From: Oscillatoria sp. CS-180
GTDB taxonomy: Bacteria > Cyanobacteriota > Cyanobacteriia > Phormidesmidales > Phormidesmidaceae
Direction: 5' to 3'
Length of the DNA stretch: 64,000 bases
Assembly (NCBI RefSeq): GCF_028330965.1
Contig: NZ_JAQMUB010000097.1
Coordinates: 22,251 to 86,250 of the forward strand
The position numbers and the translations under genes are program-made. The notes below the pieces were generated by a model. That model did no database searches and was not told where the DNA came from. It saw only the letters and a program-made list of their open reading frames with translations. The stretch's first letter is position 1. Every line of letters starts with the position of its first letter. Positions 1 to 7,226 of this stretch are shown here, in pieces.

Positions 1-1516
1 CGGCTGGCAGTACGACAAACTGTTCTTCAACGAAAGGCGGCTTGGGCTTTTCCACCTTCTTCCTGGGTTTGCCATTTCGCCCGACACTGACTGTGATAAT
101 TGGCTCGGGTCGGGGAATTGTCCAAAGCCGCAGGGATAACTTCTCGTGAACCGGACGTTTGCCGTAGCGATCGCTTAGCTCACGTAGATATTCCTGGCTG
201 CTCTGCTGCGTCCCTTGATGAAGAATCCGAGTTTGGCGGTAGGGAGCCTTGGCTTTGCCGTCAAAGATTCTTCGCACGCAATAGACAGCCCAGGTTTTAC
301 CCTCCAGAAGATACTGAGCCTGACGAGCTGCTAGCTCACCGCCATATTCGCGCTGGATGCCGATTTCGTCAGTCAGTCGCTCGGCCACCCAGGCGGGCCA
401 ATCGTTACCGTCAAGCAGGTGGTAATAGTGCTCGACAGCCTTACCGTTATTGCTCTCCAACAGCGCCTCAATAACCGTCTTACGTCCGTAGAGAGGTTGA
501 TTCACGTTCAAGCCCAGTGAAATATGCTCGATGAATGCAGCTTCACCGCCATACTCCGGCTCGTTTAGCCAATCCTCACGGAGGTCAGAATGGGTGTTAT
601 TCCCCTTCAGGCGTTTCTTGCCATTGCACTCGGAGAATGGACAGGAATTGACGCAGTAGGACTTTTTGCCTCGGGTGATGCGACCTGAAGTTTGGCGCAC
701 CAGGAAAGCATCTAGATAATCTTCACACCACTTTCGCCCCAACCCCATCTCGATCAGCGGAAATCGAAACACCTGTTGGCGTTCAGGGCTTTCCTTGATC
801 CGACTGGCTTCATTGGCATTGAAAGCGATGGAATAGTCGTAAGGCTGATCACCAAAGTTCTTTTCCTTGAGGCGACTCACCTCGTCCGCATTAAACCCCA
901 CCTCGTAAATGGGTGTCTGCACTGTGACGCTTTGATCCTTTGCTGCCCGCTTTGCCTCATCCGCGTTAAACCCGATGAACCGCTCACGGGGACTATCCCC
1001 AAACAGATAGGAAGCGATCTCGTCAATCACCCACCCCTTGAATTTCAATGTACAGAGCCGCTTTGAACCATTTCGCTGCGGCACAGTACCCGACATGATC
1101 AGCTCCAGTAGCAAGCTGTAGGAGCCCCGCTGAAAGTATTCGACGGGTTGCCGCGTGGAGGACAGCACCGTGATGCCGTGTCGTTCAAACTCACCGTTGC
1201 GGTGGGCTTGGATAAACCAGATATTGTGCTCACGACATAGCGGGAAGATAGTTTCCTCCATGATCCGCTTTGTCTCGACAGACTCCCCACCCACGACGGC
1301 GTGGATGACGACCAGATTACAGAGTGGGAATCCTCGCTCTGCATCCGACATTTCGCAGTAGCGAACCAGCAGAGCATTGCTATCAACGCCCGCGCCACTG
1401 GAAAGCACATGAGGCTTGAATCGAGGTGCTAGCTCTTGCGCCATTTGGAAGAAAGCGTTTTCTTCCGCTTCATGGAGAAAGTGCAGTGGTGGCAGTTTCT
1501 CCCTTGAGATAACCAT
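1..1516 (-). CDS. PAPS reductase-like PP-loop protein (partial, 3' end outside window)
   Basis: The minus strand is open without a stop from an ATG at 1516 to the left edge (at least 505 residues). GGAGA lies 8 bases before the ATG. Near residue 40 the PP-loop-type motif LSSGAGVDSNALL is seen (SGGxDS-like, ATP pyrophosphate binding), and further on RLCTLKFK, as in the PAPS-reductase/adenine-nucleotide alpha-hydrolase superfamily. Three similar segments follow: IGFNADEAKRA, VGFNADEVSRL and IAFNANEASRI. A Cys pair (CVNSCPFSEC) could bind a metal or cluster. The superfamily includes sulfate-assimilation reductases and DndC-type DNA-modification enzymes; plasmid location and length argue against simple assimilation. 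The substrate cannot be assigned from sequence alone. Confidence 0.75.
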   Translation of the reverse strand, partial: MVISREKLPPLHFLHEAEENAFFQMAQELAPRFKPHVLSSGAGVDSNALLVRYCEMSDAERGFPLCNLVVIHAVVGGESVETKRIMEETIFPLCREHNIWFIQAHRNGEFERHGITVLSSTRQPVEYFQRGSYSLLLELIMSGTVPQRNGSKRLCTLKFKGWVIDEIASYLFGDSPRERFIGFNADEAKRAAKDQSVTVQTPIYEVGFNADEVSRLKEKNFGDQPYDYSIAFNANEASRIKESPERQQVFRFPLIEMGLGRKWCEDYLDAFLVRQTSGRITRGKKSYCVNSCPFSECNGKKRLKGNNTHSDLREDWLNEPEYGGEAAFIEHISLGLNVNQPLYGRKTVIEALLESNNGKAVEHYYHLLDGNDWPAWVAERLTDEIGIQREYGGELAARQAQYLLEGKTWAVYCVRRIFDGKAKAPYRQTRILHQGTQQSSQEYLRELSDRYGKRPVHEKLSLRLWTIPRPEPIITVSVGRNGKPRKKVEKPKPPFVEEQFVVLPA

Positions 1517-1658
1517 AAGTTTTCTCCAGAAAAATTTTCTAGAGCCTCAAGGCGACAGCACAGCAGTACTGGATCTGGGACGCAAGCACAGCATCTACCT
1601 CAACTCCTCGCACAGTTCCTAGGTCGAGAGTGGGCGGAGTAATGCGAATAAGCGTGGT

Positions 1659-1686
1659 GCATCTCTAGAAAAAATCCTAGAGATGC
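1659..1686. terminator. Perfect 10-bp inverted repeat beside the IS left end
   Basis: GCATCTCTAG and its exact complement CTAGAGATGC are separated by 8 bases (AAAAAATC). The repeat lies just outside the left terminal inverted repeat of the insertion sequence. It could block transcription into the transposase, or be part of the target site. No T-run follows on the plus side, so a terminator role is only a guess. Confidence 0.35.
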
Positions 1687-3192
1687 AATGCGACACGACT
1701 TGGCATGTTCTGAAGAAAGAAAAAAGCGAGAGCATTGCTGTGTTAGGAAATCAGCACCAGTATCCGAGTGGGGTTGTCTCCATGCTGCCGTTGGTTCAGA
1801 TTCCTCAAACGCTGAGAAAGCACTTACAACCGTATCGTGCGGTGTTCTGCCGCATCGCTGGCTTTGCCCAAGTGAGCCGTTATCTGACGGGTCTATTGTT
1901 GAGTCCAAATAAGACGTTGCAAGGGATCCATGCCCAGTGGGTGTGGCCTGAGGGCGAGGGGGTTCAGCGTCGGGCGATGCATGCGGCAGTGTTTGAGTCC
2001 GCGGGATGGAATTGCGAGGACTTGATGCAACGGCATCGTCAGGTCGTCGCTCCCGCGCATCGGGGTCGCGGCAGGGCGGTGCTGAGCCTGGATTGGACCT
2101 TTGCCCATCATCCCTACAGCAAGAACATCTACGGCGCGAAAGCGGCTTATGATTACGTCAATCGTTGCTGGAGTCGGTATCAAACGGTGGTGACAGCGGC
2201 GATTGCCAATCCGCATCGGGTCGATGGGGTCGCCGTTGAGGTGCAGTTTCCGAACTACCAGCGAGAAGAGTTGGCGTACTTAGAGATGACCGCTCAAGAA
2301 AGCTATGAGCAGATGGAGCAAGTGCATCAGCGCCTAGAGGAACTGCTGCACTATCAAAAGAACCGCTTAGCTTACCGCAAGCGCACCGAGATGGCCGTTG
2401 ATATGGTGCGACAGTTGGAAGCCGAAGGCGAGTTTCCGCAAGCGGACTATGCCTTCGATTGTGGGGTGCTCTCAAGGCCGTTAACTGAATTGATTGAAGC
2501 CTCTGGCAAGCACTGGGTGAGTGAGATTGAAAGCTCTCGCCTGATTCTCTGGCAAGGGCAGTGGCAGCGGGTGGATGGGGTCGCCCAGCGGTTGCGTCTC
2601 GAACATCCCGAGAGCTTTCGCCCCAAAGTGGTCACTTGCCGCAACGGCCGGAAACGAGAAATTTGGGCTTTTACCAAGACCGTGCGGTTGAAAAAGTATG
2701 GCTCGAAACGGCTCGTTATCGTGCATGAAACCGCTGAACTGAGCGATACCCCGCGATTTTTGTTGACCGATGCCCTGCATTGGGACAGCAGTCGCACCTT
2801 TGCCACCTGGAGTTATCGCTGGCCGATTGAGACCTTTCATGAGTTTGCCAAGCAAATTGTGGGCTTTGAGGCGGCTCAGCTACGCAAGGAGGAAGCGGTG
2901 AAACGCCACTTCTGTCTGAGTTGCGTGGCGCAGTCGTTGCTCCAAGCCACACCGGCCTCTGGGCAATCATCGGAACGGTTTGACTTTGCTCCAAACCACG
3001 AGCAAACCATCGGCCAACGGCTCTACACCTTGGGTCGAGAAGCCTTGCAGCAACTCCTAGAGATGACGCAGAGGCTTCTAGCTCAAGGGCGGTCCATCGC
3101 TCAGATTATGGAGGTGCTCATGCCGACTTAGCGATAAGTGATCGCCAACGCTGAATTTTCTCTGCTCGTAACTTACCAAGTCGTGATGCGAT
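1687..3192 (+). mobile_element. IS701/IS4-like insertion sequence, about 1.5 kb
   Basis: The transposase gene is flanked by imperfect terminal inverted repeats. CACGACTTGG at 1694-1703 is matched exactly by CCAAGTCGTG at 3176-3185, and similarity continues on both sides for roughly 30 bp (for example CATGTTC inward on the left against TAAGTTA on the right). The outer limits are approximate; I could not identify a target-site duplication with confidence. The element separates the PAPS-reductase-like gene from the parAB region. It appears intact and may be active. Confidence 0.7.
1782..3131 (+). CDS. DDE transposase, IS701/IS4-like
   Basis: The 449-residue protein catalyses cut-and-paste movement of its IS. 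The acidic triad is visible as D in VLSLDWTF, D in YAFDCGVLS and E in the typical C-terminal box RWPIETFHEFAKQ. The open frame extends upstream to 1683, but that would begin outside the terminal repeat, so the ATG at 1782 is preferred; its length then matches the family (about 400-450 residues). The C-terminus carries Gln/Leu-rich helices as in related cyanobacterial transposases. No frameshift or stop is seen. Assignment to IS701 rather than another IS4-superfamily branch is by overall resemblance. Confidence 0.85.
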   Translation: MLPLVQIPQTLRKHLQPYRAVFCRIAGFAQVSRYLTGLLLSPNKTLQGIHAQWVWPEGEGVQRRAMHAAVFESAGWNCEDLMQRHRQVVAPAHRGRGRAVLSLDWTFAHHPYSKNIYGAKAAYDYVNRCWSRYQTVVTAAIANPHRVDGVAVEVQFPNYQREELAYLEMTAQESYEQMEQVHQRLEELLHYQKNRLAYRKRTEMAVDMVRQLEAEGEFPQADYAFDCGVLSRPLTELIEASGKHWVSEIESSRLILWQGQWQRVDGVAQRLRLEHPESFRPKVVTCRNGRKREIWAFTKTVRLKKYGSKRLVIVHETAELSDTPRFLLTDALHWDSSRTFATWSYRWPIETFHEFAKQIVGFEAAQLRKEEAVKRHFCLSCVAQSLLQATPASGQSSERFDFAPNHEQTIGQRLYTLGREALQQLLEMTQRLLAQGRSIAQIMEVLMPT

Positions 3193-3209
3193 AGCAATTT
3201 TGTGAGTTT

Positions 3210-3320
3210 GTATAAATCTGGATTTATACTTTGCAAGTTGAACCTATAATTCTGTATAAATCTGGATTTATACGTTGTGAATCCAGGGAGATTGCTGCCT
3301 GTGAAAATCTGGATTTATAC
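3210..3320 (+). promoter_or_regulatory. Three palindromic operators/centromere-like repeats upstream of parA
   Basis: The 20-bp near-palindrome GTATAAATCTGGATTTATAC occurs at 3210-3229 and 3254-3273, and with two changes in its left half at 3301-3320. The starts are 44 and 47 bp apart, about 4-4.5 helical turns, so a protein could bind one face. A TATAAT -10-like box (3245-3250) lies between the first two copies and parA starts 16 bp after the third. This suggests an autoregulatory operator of the partition operon, or the centromere (parS-like) bound by the ParB-type protein. Confidence 0.7.
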
Positions 3321-3335
3321 GCTAGGTGAGTTGGA

Positions 3336-4172
3336 ATGAAGCGAAAACAACTTAGAGTTGCGATTATGAGCAGTGCTGGCGGCACAGGGAAGAGCACAGT
3401 AGCAGTGAACACGGCTTACCAGCTGGCGCGAATGGAGATGGCGACGGTACTTGTGGACTGCGATCCGAATGGTTCTTTGGCATTGTTTACAGGATTGGAA
3501 GATCCCTCGGCAGAACAAACTTTAGCCCATGTCCTGGCTCCTTCAGAATTCAAGGGGGATTGGCCATTGCTTCCTATTTGGGAGGATAAGATTGCTGGGG
3601 TCTCTGCCTGCTTAGGGGGATTGCCTCTATACGAGGCCGTTAAGCGTATTGATCAGGAGCCGAGAGGGGTGTATCTGCTATCGGATGCGCTCGAAGACTA
3701 TCCACTAAAGCATGATGTTCTGATTTTCGACTGCCCAGGAACAATCGAGCGATATCATGAGTTGGCTTTGGCTGCCTGTACTCATGTTTTGATTGTCCTG
3801 CATCCAAATACCAAAGCAATTAATGCTGGATTTAAGTTGATTGATTGGGTGTATCAATATCGCAGTAAGCTCAGGTTAAACCCACCCCCTCAGATCTTGG
3901 GCATTGTCCCGAATGCCTATCAGAAGGATGCAGCTATGCACCGCAACCATATGGGTGAAGGTGTTGCAGACGAGTCGGAAACTTTGCCAAGTATTTTGCA
4001 GAGCCTACCCGATCCGATTAAGTTGTTTGATCCCATTCGAGAAACCAGACTGCTTGGCAATGCGGCAGATTATGGTTTACCTCTGGGAATTTATCGACCA
4101 GGAGAGGGGATAAACACGGTTTTTGCGTCGATTGCTCAAGAGATTGCCAACAACCTTGCGGGAGAAAATTAG
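3336..4172 (+). CDS. parA: ParA-type partition ATPase
   Basis: This 278-residue P-loop ATPase should drive plasmid segregation by ATP-dependent nucleoid binding with the downstream ParB protein. The Walker A segment reads SSAGGTGKST (residues 12-21). The ParA/MinD signature has Lys at the first position (KGGxGKS); here it is Ala14, while the second lysine (Lys19) is kept. Walker A' (VLVDCDPNGSLALF) and Walker B (DVLIFDCPG) are present. The N-terminus is short with no HTH domain, so repression of the operon would fall to ParB. parB follows after one base. The missing signature lysine is unusual and may affect dimer-type hydrolysis. Confidence 0.88.
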   Translation: MKRKQLRVAIMSSAGGTGKSTVAVNTAYQLARMEMATVLVDCDPNGSLALFTGLEDPSAEQTLAHVLAPSEFKGDWPLLPIWEDKIAGVSACLGGLPLYEAVKRIDQEPRGVYLLSDALEDYPLKHDVLIFDCPGTIERYHELALAACTHVLIVLHPNTKAINAGFKLIDWVYQYRSKLRLNPPPQILGIVPNAYQKDAAMHRNHMGEGVADESETLPSILQSLPDPIKLFDPIRETRLLGNAADYGLPLGIYRPGEGINTVFASIAQEIANNLAGEN

Positions 4173-4173
4173 G

Positions 4174-5235
4174 ATGGTGCGAGAGAAAAGGAAGATTTCT
4201 ACTTTGGTCGCTGGAGCTGTAGGCTCTCAAACGCAAACTCTTTTGCAGGAAAAGGATACCGAAATTGAAACATTAAAGGCTCAGCTTGAAGGGCTGGCCA
4301 ATAGTAATGGAGGTGGTGATGGCTGGGCTGAGCTCCCCGTTGATGCTATCAAACCGCTATCAATTCGTTCCGGCAACCAATCAGTTGATCAACCGCGAAA
4401 ATATTTTGAGCCAGTTGCACTTCAAGATTTGGCTGAGTCCATTAAGGAAGATGGATTAAAAGAGCCCATTGTTGTGCGACATACCCCTGATGGCTACGAA
4501 ATCATGGATGGGGCTAGGCGGCATGAGGCTCACAAAGTCGCCGGATTATCCAAAATCAAAGCTTATGTGAGGCAGAATATCTCGGATGATGAGGCCCTGG
4601 CCTATGCCCTGACGACAGATGCCTTGAAGGAGAAAATTAGTCCTCTAGAGCAGGCGATATCGGTTGTTGATCTACTGTGTCTGAAATTGAATCTGAGTGA
4701 AGCCGGAGTAAAGAGTCTGCTATTTGCTATGCAGAATGATGCGATCGGCAAAACAAATCCTGATGACCGTGATGAAGTGCATCATCAAAAGGCGCAGGTC
4801 GCTCACGGCGTCCTTAACTCTATCGGTGTCACACTGGGAACGATGGTTAACAGCCGTTTGAAATTTCTAGATCTAGCCCAAAAGATTCGCAGGGCATTAG
4901 AAGCTGGACAGATCAGCCCGACCAATGCTCTCTTGATCAATAAAGTTGATAGTCGCTTTCACAATCGCTTGTTGAAAGAAGGGAGTCTCCTCAGTAAGAA
5001 GGACTTGCAAGCGCTTATTGTCAAACTTACCAAAGAGGATAAGTCCACAGGTGTTGAGCTGGAAAACGCTTTTACACAAAATCCTAATTCAATTTATGAG
5101 CAGTCCATCACAAGAATGCAAGAATTGAGTCAGTCGCCTCTTGTTCAAGAAGATACTCGTGCCCGACGCATGTTTCTCGACATCTATGAAAGGCTAAACA
5201 AGCTTGGTAAGTATGTTGAGTCGAAGCACAGTTGA
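4174..5235 (+). CDS. parB: ParB-type partition protein
   Basis: A 353-residue protein with the ParB/Srx nucleotide-binding fold in its N-terminal half: LQDLAESIKEDGLKEPIVVR followed by YEIMDGARRHEAHKVAGL, the expected ParB box including the GxRR-type motif. A central helical part (KISPLEQAISVVDLLCLKL) fits the KorB/HTH DNA-binding domain. The ATG at 4174 is chosen because GGGAG precedes it by 9 bases and it starts one base after the parA stop; an upstream in-frame ATG lies inside parA. It probably binds the palindromes at 3210-3320 and loads the ParA partner for segregation. Confidence 0.88.
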   Translation: MVREKRKISTLVAGAVGSQTQTLLQEKDTEIETLKAQLEGLANSNGGGDGWAELPVDAIKPLSIRSGNQSVDQPRKYFEPVALQDLAESIKEDGLKEPIVVRHTPDGYEIMDGARRHEAHKVAGLSKIKAYVRQNISDDEALAYALTTDALKEKISPLEQAISVVDLLCLKLNLSEAGVKSLLFAMQNDAIGKTNPDDRDEVHHQKAQVAHGVLNSIGVTLGTMVNSRLKFLDLAQKIRRALEAGQISPTNALLINKVDSRFHNRLLKEGSLLSKKDLQALIVKLTKEDKSTGVELENAFTQNPNSIYEQSITRMQELSQSPLVQEDTRARRMFLDIYERLNKLGKYVESKHS

Positions 5236-5269
5236 TCGGAAGGTGATTCAGTGGTGAGGACAATCTAAG

Positions 5270-5287
5270 ACTTCACGTTAGTGAAGT
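5270..5287 (+). terminator. Small hairpin after parB
   Basis: ACTTCAC-GTTA-GTGAAGT forms a perfect 7-bp stem with a 4-base loop, 34 bases after the parB stop. There is no U-tract behind it; the next bases begin the paired motif at 5286. It may end the partition transcript or act with the adjacent motif. Confidence 0.4.
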
Positions 5288-5334
5288 GTTAGGGAATATC
5301 TGGGAGTATAATGATTAAGAATGTTCCCTAACAA
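5286..5334 (+). promoter_or_regulatory. Paired motif, copy A: GTGTTAGGGAA-N27-TTCCCTAACA
   Basis: TGTTAGGGAA at 5287-5296 and its exact complement TTCCCTAACA at 5324-5333 are separated by 27 bases. A TATAAT sequence sits in the spacer (5308-5313) and the next gene starts 4 bases after the right arm (ATG at 5338). The same arrangement recurs at 51115-51163 and 62662-62709. The placement around a -10-like box suggests two half-operators holding a repressor across a promoter; no binding protein is known. Confidence 0.55.
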
Positions 5335-5337
5335 ATT

Positions 5338-5661
5338 ATGTCCCCTAAGTCCCCGACCGACAAGCTTCTCCCCTCTCTCTCAACTTGGAAGTCATCCGAC
5401 CTGCGAGCGCTACAGGCAGCGCTCGCAGGATTGATTGAAGCGCTGGAACCTTCCCAGGTGAATCCCAAAGATGCTGCGGATGATGATGGCGGTGGGAAAG
5501 ATGAATTTGAGCAGGCAAGGACAAAGGGAGCGAGAGGGCATATCGAAGCGAAGTACATTCCTCGTGGCAATAAGCAGCACGGCCCCTATCTCTATTTGCG
5601 GTACTGGCAGGGCGGCAAGCTGCGGTCGAAGTACCTGGGCAAGGCGCAGCCAGGTTCTTGA
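5338..5661 (+). CDS. Small conserved plasmid protein (DUF6788-like C-terminus)
   Basis: A 107-residue protein. The first half is low in structure and acidic (DAADDDGGGKDEFE); the second half has the conserved-looking block GPYLYLRYWQGGKLRSKYLG, as in short cyanobacterial plasmid and prophage proteins of the DUF6788 type. Function is unknown. The ATG at 5338 lies only 4 bases after the right arm of the paired motif, with no Shine-Dalgarno sequence, so translation may be leaderless or start further in. Transcription would cross the motif, which suggests regulation by whatever binds it. Confidence 0.6.
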   Translation: MSPKSPTDKLLPSLSTWKSSDLRALQAALAGLIEALEPSQVNPKDAADDDGGGKDEFEQARTKGARGHIEAKYIPRGNKQHGPYLYLRYWQGGKLRSKYLGKAQPGS

Positions 5662-5662
5662 C

Positions 5663-6325
5663 CTATTGCGGACAGGTCGATACGAGGATTTGGAGACTAT
5701 AGAAAGACGGCTCTATTGCTTCCAGCTCAAATCCCCCCAGCAGTAGGCTGAGCCAGAGCTGCACCAACGGCCAATCTAAAGCCTGTCGGAGGTCTAGTAG
5801 CGGAATTGGGTGAGGGTGAACCTGAAACCAGGCGTGGATGTCCGCTACCCATTCCTCAATTCGTTCTTCATGGGCAACGGCGATCGCGGCTGCTTTTTGC
5901 TCTGCCAGTTCCACCTCGTCCAACATCTTCAGGACGTTTTCTTTAGGCACTTCGCCCACCACCGTTCCTGATGCCTTCTTCGTCTTGCTAGAGGCTGTGC
6001 GAGGACGCCGTTGGACAGGGGCCGTTAGGTCTGACAGGTCAACGTGTTGTGACTGCCGCACAAAGCCCTGGAGCCAGTCTCCCGGTACGTTAGGGTCTTG
6101 GGGGTCATGGGTATTCTCCCATTCCTCCAAAAGCCATTCAGCCTTGGCTTGATAAATCTCGGCTAGACGCTCGAACACCTGACTCCCCAAAGTCAACTGC
6201 TCCTGAATAGACAATTGAGATGAGGCTACTTCAAACTGCTGGCAAAGAGCTTTCAAGTTAGCTATGGCAGGGGTTTCAGCGGCATCTTCAAGTGCCAGTT
6301 CTAGCTGTTCAGGCGGATGGGTCAT
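5663..6325 (-). CDS. Hypothetical protein, 220 residues
   Basis: I do not recognise this protein. It is acidic and mostly helical, with a Lys/Arg/Ser/Thr-rich linker near residues 105-120 (QRRPRTASSKTKKASG) dividing two helical halves. The N-terminus includes EQLELALED, weakly like a sliding-clamp binding pentapeptide (QLxLx). The C-terminal part is rich in Trp, Leu and Pro. The start overlaps the end of the upstream gene (6309-6839) by 17 bases, so the two are translated as an operon. The convergent neighbour ends one base away, leaving no room for a terminator. Confidence 0.6.
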   Translation of the reverse strand: MTHPPEQLELALEDAAETPAIANLKALCQQFEVASSQLSIQEQLTLGSQVFERLAEIYQAKAEWLLEEWENTHDPQDPNVPGDWLQGFVRQSQHVDLSDLTAPVQRRPRTASSKTKKASGTVVGEVPKENVLKMLDEVELAEQKAAAIAVAHEERIEEWVADIHAWFQVHPHPIPLLDLRQALDWPLVQLWLSLLLGGFELEAIEPSFYSLQILVSTCPQ

Positions 6326-6839
6326 GAGCTAACTCTGCCGTCGTCTTTGGCTTCAATGGGCAGGGTCTGATGGGACATTCCGTGGGCTCCATTCGGATTT
6401 CCGGCTCAAACTTCGTAATACCAAACTGCTCACGAAGGGTTTTGAGGACATCCGTCAAGTATCCCTGAATCTGCTGATTCCGCATCCCCGCGCAATGAAT
6501 CGGCTTTACCTGCAAAACCTGCTGGTCGCCTTTCCATACCGAAACAGCGATGGCGTGGAGTGGGGCATCCTGCCGCTTCTGGCGATATAGATACAAGTAG
6601 GCCACAGGCTTTAAAGCGACAGGCACTACCAGCGTCTCCGGCTTTCTTGTGCATTGCCTCTGCTGATAGAGACTCCGCCGTGAGGCATTGTTATCCCGAC
6701 GATTGCGATAGTGCGATCGCCTGCGGTGGCAACGGCTCTCGTCCCAGCAACCGTCTCCCTCTGGACCGTGTTGTTGGCGTGCCTCAGCTACGGATAACTG
6801 AGCGCAGTCCAGACATTTAGGATCAATGCGTCGGGGCAC
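6309..6839 (-). CDS. Conserved cyanobacterial plasmid protein with N-terminal Cys/His-rich segment
   Basis: A 176-residue protein of unknown function. The N-terminus carries CLDCAQL and then HGPEGDGCWDESRCHRRRSHY, a Cys/His/Arg-rich pattern that could bind zinc and nucleic acid. The C-terminal half is a compact domain (VVPVALKPVAYLYLYRQK ... HAIAVSVWKG) ending near a Cys/Pro-rich tail. Similar short proteins occur in cyanobacterial accessory DNA. It leads a two-gene minus-strand operon with the 220-residue protein. Repeated TTACACTAAA-type sites lie just upstream. Confidence 0.6.
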   Translation of the reverse strand: MPRRIDPKCLDCAQLSVAEARQQHGPEGDGCWDESRCHRRRSHYRNRRDNNASRRSLYQQRQCTRKPETLVVPVALKPVAYLYLYRQKRQDAPLHAIAVSVWKGDQQVLQVKPIHCAGMRNQQIQGYLTDVLKTLREQFGITKFEPEIRMEPTECPIRPCPLKPKTTAELAHDPSA

Positions 6840-6855
6840 AACATCAACCTCAATA

Positions 6856-6943
6856 TTTAGTGTAAGTTTTAGCGTAAACCTTGAATTAGTGCAAACGACC
6901 TATCTCGGTAAAGGAAAGGAATTACACTACAAATTACACTAAA
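6856..6943. promoter_or_regulatory. Repeated TTTAGTGTAA sites upstream of the 6839 operon
   Basis: TTTAGTGTAA at 6856-6865 is mirrored by TTACACTA at 6922-6929 and TTACACTAAA at 6934-6943; an imperfect copy (ATTAGTGCAA) lies near 6884. The sites sit in the 106-bp gap upstream of the minus-strand gene starting at 6839. They resemble operator half-sites for a dimeric regulator of that operon. No factor can be named. Confidence 0.45.
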
Positions 6944-6945
6944 TT

Positions 6946-7143
6946 TCAATCAGCCTTCATCAACTCATCCCAACGAGTTGTGTCCTGGGGCGTTCGTGCA
7001 ACGTCTCCGAAGGAGAATCGTGTCTGCCACCCTTGCTCCCTTCCTGCCGCCGCGCTTCGCACTGTCTCAGGGCCAAACCGACGATTGAGTTGATCCACCA
7101 GATTTATCAGTCGATGCGATCGAACGTGCTTCCCAGAGTCCAT
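6946..7143 (-). pseudogene. C-terminal remnant of a UmuC-type polymerase (DUF4113)
   Basis: The 65-residue frame (NLVDQLNRRFGPETVRSA ... GWQTRFSFGDV ... DTTRWDELM) matches the DUF4113 tail of Y-family UmuC subunits, whose usual pattern is VDxINxRFGxxTV...W.MR...S..YTT.WDEL. An intact UmuC with the same tail lies at 16379-17659. In-frame TGA precedes the ATG by two codons, so this is a detached fragment of a second umuC copy, now without palm, finger or thumb domains. It could still be translated, but a polymerase role is impossible. Confidence 0.7.
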
Positions 7144-7226
7144 ATACTGTCAGGAAAAAGCCCGTAGGCTCGCTCACGTTAGGCTAATAACCACCCCCAT
7201 GTCCAAGCCCTAACTAAAAAACACTT

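Noticed and set aside
100..1622. Short plus-strand frames in the first 1.6 kb
   Set aside because: They are shadows of the long minus-strand PP-loop gene that is open to the window edge.
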